Part shown: piece after piece, positions 37,125-41,661 of the stretch | How the letters are laid out: the number at the start of each line of letters is the position of its first letter | Numbering within the stretch: the first letter of the stretch is position 1 | IMG/VR virus record: IMGVR_UViG_3300042863_000513 | Span: 1-41,661 of that record | Reading direction: 5' to 3' (one strand) | Length of the DNA stretch: 41,661 bases | Source: a virus | Position numbers and translations under genes: made by a program | Notes under the pieces: model-generated | The model's input: the letters and a program-made list of their open reading frames with translations, nothing else | Databases searched by the model: none | Told to the model about the DNA's origin: nothing

Positions 37125-38285
37125 ATGCGCTTTCATATCTTAGGATTACCGCACACGGTAAGTAGTAAAGAATTTAACGCTTGTGCCTATACACAAAAAG
37201 TAGTTAAGTTTGGTAAAATGATGACTGAACGTGGTCATACAGTTATTCACTATGGTCATGAAGATAGTGATTTAATATGTACTGAACATGTGTCAGTACT
37301 AACTAATGAAGATTTTAAAATCGCTTATGGTGATTATGATTGGAGAACAAACTTCTTCACGTATGATATGGGTGATCATGCTTATCAAACATTCTTTAAA
37401 AATGCCATTGAAGAAGTGGGTAAACGTAAACAACCAAATGATTTTATTTTACCATTTTGGGGTTCTGGTACAAGACCAGTATGTGATGCTCATCCAGATT
37501 TGATTTGTGTAGAACCAGGTATTGGATATGCAGGTGGTCATTGGGCACGTTGGAAGATTTTTGAAAGTTATGCTATCTATCATGCCTATTATGGTCTTGA
37601 TGCAGTTGGTACATGTAAACAAGATTGGTACGATGTAGTTATACCTAATTACTTTGATCCAGATGACTTTGAATTTAAAGAAAAGAAACAAGATTACTTC
37701 TTATTCTTAGGTCGAGTATATAGTGGCAAAGGTGTTGATATTGCAGTTCAAGTAGCAGGTGAAATTGGTGCTAAATTGATTATTGCGGGTCAAAATCCTG
37801 AGGGTCGTACATTCCCGCCACATGTAGAATTTGTTGGATATGCTGACGTTGAAAAACGTAAAGATTTAATGTCTAATGCCAAAGGTGCTTTTATTGCTAG
37901 TCAATATATAGAACCGTTTGGTGGAGTTCAAGTTGAATTACTTATGTCTGGAACACCAACAATCACATGTGATTGGGGTTCATTTGTTGAAAACAATATT
38001 CATGGTGTAACTGGATATCGTTGTCGTACATTTGATCAATTTGTTTGGGCAGCCAAAAACATTGATAAAATTGATCCACGTAATTGTCGTGATTATGCCG
38101 AGAACTTTACACTAGATAAAGTTGCACCAATGTATGAAGAATATTTTCAAATGGTATTAGATGTTCATGAAGGAAAAGGTTGGTATCAAGATCATCCAGA
38201 AAGAGAAAATCTTGATTGGTTATACAAAGCATATCCTACACATCTTGAACATCTCAGAGTAGATGAAAGTAAAAAAAAAGAATAG
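37125..38285 (+). CDS. GT-B glycosyltransferase (GT4)
   Basis: 386 residues, complete two-Rossmann GT-B protein. The N-terminal domain has [19 protein letters not shown] and [19 protein letters not shown]. The donor domain has [51 protein letters not shown] and the E-x7-E segment [19 protein letters not shown]. There is no membrane anchor. The start directly follows the fusion enzyme's stop (TAA-ATG). It ends with TAG overlapping the GTG start of the next glycosyltransferase. Confidence 0.88.
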   Translation: MRFHILGLPHTVSSKEFNACAYTQKVVKFGKMMTERGHTVIHYGHEDSDLICTEHVSVLTNEDFKIAYGDYDWRTNFFTYDMGDHAYQTFFKNAIEEVGKRKQPNDFILPFWGSGTRPVCDAHPDLICVEPGIGYAGGHWARWKIFESYAIYHAYYGLDAVGTCKQDWYDVVIPNYFDPDDFEFKEKKQDYFLFLGRVYSGKGVDIAVQVAGEIGAKLIIAGQNPEGRTFPPHVEFVGYADVEKRKDLMSNAKGAFIASQYIEPFGGVQVELLMSGTPTITCDWGSFVENNIHGVTGYRCRTFDQFVWAAKNIDKIDPRNCRDYAENFTLDKVAPMYEEYFQMVLDVHEGKGWYQDHPERENLDWLYKAYPTHLEHLRVDESKKKE

Positions 38286-39166
38286 TGTTTTACACCGAGC
38301 CTGAATGGGCTTTCGGTGTAATTCATTATGAATTAACTAAGTATCTATTTGAACATGAAGTCAACGCTACTGTTCTATCATGGAATATAAATTATAATAA
38401 ACAAGAAATTCAGGAATTAAGCGACAATATTGATTACTTTGTTGCTAATCCTTATGGTATTTCTTTATTGATTGACAAATTTGGTATTGTCCCAGAAAAA
38501 TGTATAGTAGTAGCACATGCAGTTCGTGACTTACATCATTTAAATATATTTTCTCCAGATAATAGAAAACGTTTACATAATTATGGTGTAGTTAGTGATT
38601 GGTTACTTGAACAAAGTATATTACTTAATATTGATAGAGTTCCAATGGTAGTTCCAATTGGTATTAACTATGAATCATTTGTTAGTGAGCCAAGTATAGA
38701 ATTAAAAACTATTGGTTATTCCGGAACTATTAGTGATAATGCTATTCATAAAGATATCAAGCGTTATTGGTTAATTGAAGAAGTTTCACAAAGAACTAAT
38801 CTTGATCTTAAACCAGCGGTAACATATCATAACAATTATGTAACTATGCAAGGTTATTATAAAACAGTTGATGCTGTAATTATTGCTAGTACAGAAGAGG
38901 GAGCAGGTTTACCAGCATTAGAAGCCAGTGCTGCTGGTAAATTAGTAATTAGTACACCAGTGGGAATATGGTTATCTAAATCAGGTAATACTGGTCATAC
39001 AGTATCAATAGATGAAAAACATTTCTTAAATGAAACAGAACAATTATTAACATATTATAAAGATAATCCAGAAGAATATCGTAAAAAATGTCTGGAAACA
39101 CAAAAACATGCCAAACTATATGATTGGTCTAATGTAATTAAATATTGGGTGGAGTTAGTACAATGA
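38285..39166 (+). CDS. GT-B glycosyltransferase, GTG start
   Basis: 293 residues starting at GTG, which overlaps the preceding TAG stop (TAGTG). It has the donor-domain segment VIIASTEEGAGLPALEASAA, then GKLVISTPVG, typical of GT4-like enzymes. YSGTISDNAIHKDIKRYWLI marks the start of the second Rossmann domain. The N-terminal domain is shortened, as in the first glycosyltransferase of the island. It ends in an ATGA overlap with the methyltransferase gene. Confidence 0.82.
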   Translation: MFYTEPEWAFGVIHYELTKYLFEHEVNATVLSWNINYNKQEIQELSDNIDYFVANPYGISLLIDKFGIVPEKCIVVAHAVRDLHHLNIFSPDNRKRLHNYGVVSDWLLEQSILLNIDRVPMVVPIGINYESFVSEPSIELKTIGYSGTISDNAIHKDIKRYWLIEEVSQRTNLDLKPAVTYHNNYVTMQGYYKTVDAVIIASTEEGAGLPALEASAAGKLVISTPVGIWLSKSGNTGHTVSIDEKHFLNETEQLLTYYKDNPEEYRKKCLETQKHAKLYDWSNVIKYWVELVQ

Positions 39167-39915
39167 GCGAAGCATTAAACAATTATATTCAATGGGGTTG
39201 GCAACGTAAGACTGAGTTGTTAGATATTATTTACGAAAGAACTAATGGTAAAGTTTATCAAGGTCCCTTTACTGGAATGTCTATTGTTCGTAAATTTAGT
39301 TGGGGTGATGGTGATACGGCTGGTAAGTTATTAGGAATTTATGAAAATGAATTATATCCTGTTATTGATCAGTTAACAAAAGTTAAAAATTTTGATGTTG
39401 TTCTCAATATTGGGTGTGCGGAAGGATATTATGGATTGGGAATAGCAAGAAATCTTCCTAATACATTATGTGTATTATTTGATATTAACTCTACGGCAAT
39501 CTCTATTTGTAGAGAAAATGCCAATAAAAATAATATAAACAATGTACAATTTAATACAGATTGTTCTGTTGAAAATATACGTAGTTATTTAGAAAAAAGC
39601 GAACGACCTTTTATTATAATGGATGTAGAAGGTCATGAGCGAGTTTTATTAGATTTTGATTTGATTCCAGAGTTAATTAAATCTACAGTTATTGTAGAAA
39701 GTCATGATTGTAATATATCTGGGACTACAGATTTAATTATAGAAAGATTTAAAGATACTCATGATGTTTATCCTATATCTCAAAGTGCTAAAAATCCTTA
39801 TATTGACATTCTTTTTGATTTATGTGATAGTGATAAAATGTTACTATGTTGTGAGTCTAGACCTAGTACCATGACATGGGTTTTCATGACTCCTAAATTT
39901 ACAAACATGAACTAG
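39163..39915 (+). CDS. SAM-dependent methyltransferase (FkbM-like)
   Basis: 250 residues from the ATG at 39163, which overlaps the previous TGA (ATGA). An in-frame TTG lies six codons upstream but is less likely to be used. The SAM-binding motif is VVLNIGCAEGYYGLGIA (about residue 78), motif II is LCVLFDIN, then NNVQFNTD, and IIMDVEGHERVLLDFDLIPE is the FkbM-type motif (compare DVEGxE). It is probably an O-methyltransferase acting on the glycan made by the island. It is the last gene of the coupled series. Confidence 0.82.
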   Translation: MSEALNNYIQWGWQRKTELLDIIYERTNGKVYQGPFTGMSIVRKFSWGDGDTAGKLLGIYENELYPVIDQLTKVKNFDVVLNIGCAEGYYGLGIARNLPNTLCVLFDINSTAISICRENANKNNINNVQFNTDCSVENIRSYLEKSERPFIIMDVEGHERVLLDFDLIPELIKSTVIVESHDCNISGTTDLIIERFKDTHDVYPISQSAKNPYIDILFDLCDSDKMLLCCESRPSTMTWVFMTPKFTNMN

Positions 39916-39932
39916 TAATTTTGGTTCAAAAT

Positions 39933-39940
39933 GATAAATA
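39933..39940 (+). promoter_or_regulatory. Late-promoter-like octamer GATAAATA
   Basis: Lies 42 bases before the ATG at 39983. A strong AAGGAAAATA Shine-Dalgarno sequence follows at 39971-39980. Confidence 0.65.
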
Positions 39941-39982
39941 TATATAACAGAGTAACACTCTATAATTCATAAGGAAAATAAC

Positions 39983-40504
39983 ATGGGTCGCCCACTAAAA
40001 ATCGCAAAAACAACTACTGTTGACATTGGTATATCAAATCAGACAGAAATCGGTAATATTGGTATCGTTGGTGGTGATGTAGCCACTATTAATACATTGG
40101 AAGTTACCGCTAATATTGAATATGCTCCTAGTCAATATGCCAGCGGAGCAAGTTATATTGTTCGTCAAAAAGGTACATATAAGTATCTAGTGGCTAACGT
40201 TGCAAATCCAGAACAACAAGGAATTTGTTATGTAACCAATAGTCTTACTCCAGTATCAGCTGGTCAAATGACAATTGTTGGAACAGACGCGGCAAGTGCA
40301 AATGTTATTCTTGCTGTTGTTACAAATGAATACTGTGTGGCTTTTGCCGATCAAGGAAATATTACTAATAGCCCAGTTACATCAGTGAATTTAGAGTTGG
40401 GTGATGCATACTATCCAAGTTTTGTTGCTGCTAATGCCGCTCCACAACCTGGTTCATTAACACCACCTGGACTATATCCAATACTATTGTTACCTACAGT
40501 TTAA
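39983..40504 (+). CDS. Small virion-associated protein, MGRPLKI type
   Basis: 173 residues. The MGRPLKIAK start is shared with a family of small structural proteins in T4-like cyanophages and related phages. The body consists of short beta segments (VDIGISNQTEIGNIGIVGGD, SYIVRQKGTYKYLVANV, GICYVTNSLTPVSAGQMTIV), and the tail is Pro-rich (PGSLTPPGLYPILLLPTV). It has its own late-type promoter and a strong ribosome-binding site, and is followed by a terminator, so it is a single-gene late unit. The virion role is inferred. Confidence 0.7.
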   Translation: MGRPLKIAKTTTVDIGISNQTEIGNIGIVGGDVATINTLEVTANIEYAPSQYASGASYIVRQKGTYKYLVANVANPEQQGICYVTNSLTPVSAGQMTIVGTDAASANVILAVVTNEYCVAFADQGNITNSPVTSVNLELGDAYYPSFVAANAAPQPGSLTPPGLYPILLLPTV

Positions 40505-40520
40505 TATAGTACTGACAACA

Positions 40521-40543
40521 AAAAGCCGCTTAAGCGGCTTTTG
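40521..40543. terminator. Bidirectional rho-independent terminator
   Basis: A 9-bp stem (AAAAGCCGC / GCGGCTTTT) with a TTAA loop. The whole 22 bases form a perfect palindrome with T runs on both strands. It lies between two convergent genes. Confidence 0.92.
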
Positions 40544-40972
40544 TCATTTAATGGCTTGTTGAATTATATCTATTTTTTGTTGAATGATATCATAATTCAA
40601 TGTAGCAAATAATCCACGATGTAATGGTTTTGGATAAGTTTTACCATCTACCCATGCATAACCAATATGTTCATTATTTAATGTTGGTATAAACTCATCT
40701 GATAACATACAATAAAATGTATGATAAACAAAGTTTTTATCTTCGCTGGTAAACTGTTCTATGGGAAATAACTTAGCTTGTTCTGGCCAATAATCTATTT
40801 CTTCATGACATTCACGTTGTAAAGATTCTAACAATGTTTCATCGCGTTCAACTTTACCACCAGGTAATCCCCACACATGTACATTCTTATCATTACGTAA
40901 TAAAAATAAATGTCGTCCAGTAGATTGAGCGCAAAACATTACTCCTACGCCGTTAACTTGTCTTTTACTCAT
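40544..40972 (-). CDS. Nudix hydrolase
   Basis: Predicted pyrophosphohydrolase of nucleoside-diphosphate-linked compounds, about 142 residues. The Nudix box is clear: GLPGGKVERDETLLESLQRE followed by CHEEIDY, fitting G-x5-E-x7-R-E-x2-E-E with Asp in place of the usual Gly after it. The preceding strand VGVMFCAQSTGRHLFLLRN is typical. The start is taken as the ATG at 40972 because it overlaps the upstream stop (TAATG) and begins directly before the first strand; an in-frame ATG at 40990 would add six residues. The substrate cannot be read; phage Nudix enzymes include T4 NudE-type enzymes acting on ADP-ribose and Ap4A. Confidence 0.88.
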   Translation of the reverse strand: MSKRQVNGVGVMFCAQSTGRHLFLLRNDKNVHVWGLPGGKVERDETLLESLQRECHEEIDYWPEQAKLFPIEQFTSEDKNFVYHTFYCMLSDEFIPTLNNEHIGYAWVDGKTYPKPLHRGLFATLNYDIIQQKIDIIQQAIK

Positions 40973-41661
40973 TATATTATAATACGCCAATCACCTTGGT
41001 TATAATAACCTTCATAACTCTTCATCCAACCTTGATCGGCTATATAGCGATATTGAACACCACTAGTTAAATTGGTTACAAATTGCATAACTTGTATTTG
41101 AGTAGTATCAAAACTAATAAACCATTCAGTTCCATCATATTCAATAATAGACCCAGCGATTGCGCCAGTGGTTAATCCAGGCCAAGCATTGGGTAGTGAA
41201 TTATATGTTATTTGATGTGGTATATCAGCAACAATTAAGTAACGTTGACCAGAAATAGATGATGGTAAACCTTCTCCTGGATATTTTTGAGTTGGATCAA
41301 TAATACTATCAACTGGATCCAATGTATTTTGTGGTAAAGTATCTGGATCAATATTATAGGTTAACAAACTATCATCAAATTGATCATAATCAATAGTACC
41401 CATGATTTCTGTACTTAGATATGGATTTTCTAAAGCTATCATACTAACTCCGGGTCTTATTACACCATATACGTTTAATACACTATGCCAAAATACAGTT
41501 CCTGGTGGTTCTGTTGGTACTTCATATGAAGTATTAGGTGGTTGATTTGGATTATTGGCTGGTAAAATTTGTAAATTATCACCTAACAATAATAGTTGAT
41601 ATCCATATGGTGTAATCTTTTGTCTAGTACCCAATAACAAATCATCATCTTGAATATCACT
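40972..41661 (-). CDS. Hypothetical phage protein, probably virion-associated, 5' partial
   Basis: The reverse-strand frame is open to the right edge of the window and no convincing start is visible. The residues at the edge (SDIQDDDLLLGTRQKITPYG) are continuous coding sequence, so the N-terminus lies outside. About 229 residues are visible, rich in Pro, Tyr and Ile. Segments such as LPSSISGQRYLIVADIP, SIIEYDGTEWFISFD and VQYRYIADQGWMKSYEGYY look like beta-rich structural protein. The stop overlaps the Nudix ATG (TAATG), so the two are probably cotranscribed. Function not recognised with certainty. Confidence 0.75.
   Translation of the reverse strand, partial: SDIQDDDLLLGTRQKITPYGYQLLLLGDNLQILPANNPNQPPNTSYEVPTEPPGTVFWHSVLNVYGVIRPGVSMIALENPYLSTEIMGTIDYDQFDDSLLTYNIDPDTLPQNTLDPVDSIIDPTQKYPGEGLPSSISGQRYLIVADIPHQITYNSLPNAWPGLTTGAIAGSIIEYDGTEWFISFDTTQIQVMQFVTNLTSGVQYRYIADQGWMKSYEGYYNQGDWRIII

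Overview
The window is a piece of a T4-like (Caudoviricetes, contractile-tailed) bacteriophage genome, AT-rich and gene-dense. The main evidence is a gp23-type major capsid protein at the left edge, a recurring late-promoter-like octamer GATAAATA (compare T4 TATAAATA) ahead of structural genes, a large tail-fibre block, homing-endonuclease-type genes inserted on the opposite strand, and ATGA/TAATG stop-start overlaps between neighbours. The host cannot be named from sequence. A phage-coded GT9 (heptosyltransferase-like) enzyme and the general resemblance to T4-like phages of aquatic Gram-negative bacteria point that way, but this is inference.

Layout. 1-1151: capsid gene (5' end outside the window), then a strong terminator. 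1223-4314: a reverse-strand HNH endonuclease, two forward genes of unknown function that share an N-terminus, and a reverse-strand zinc-cluster protein that looks like a degenerate HNH nuclease. 4380-28637: a tail-fibre and adhesin block of about 24 kb. It holds a collagen-like fibre with an Asp-box region and an S74 autochaperone; a 3572-residue fibre alternating YadA-head-like repeats with Gly-X-Thr collagen-like stalks; three tandem LamG-type adhesins; a fibre-shaft protein; a 959-residue virion protein; a small S74 protein; an Asp-box propeller fibre; and a small unknown protein. 28710-39915: an island of twelve forward genes packed head to tail, with five stand-alone glycosyltransferases, a glycosyltransferase-methyltransferase fusion, two sulfotransferases, an O-carbamoyltransferase, an APS kinase-nucleotidyltransferase fusion, a second methyltransferase and one small unknown protein. 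39983-40504: a small probable virion protein and a bidirectional terminator. 40544-41661: reverse-strand Nudix hydrolase and a right-edge partial gene.

How it may fit together. The fibre block would make long trimeric fibres with exchangeable receptor-binding tips. The island has what is needed to build a glycan and decorate it by sulfation, carbamoylation and methylation. The kinase-nucleotidyltransferase fusion could supply the sulfate donor PAPS. The collagen-like stalks are almost free of proline and very rich in Thr at the Y position, a composition that in other collagens (BclA of Bacillus spores, vent-worm cuticle collagen) is associated with O-glycosylation. The most interesting proposal for this window is therefore that the island modifies the giant fibre or another virion or cell-surface target. 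This is a hypothesis from gene content and adjacency, not something the sequence proves.
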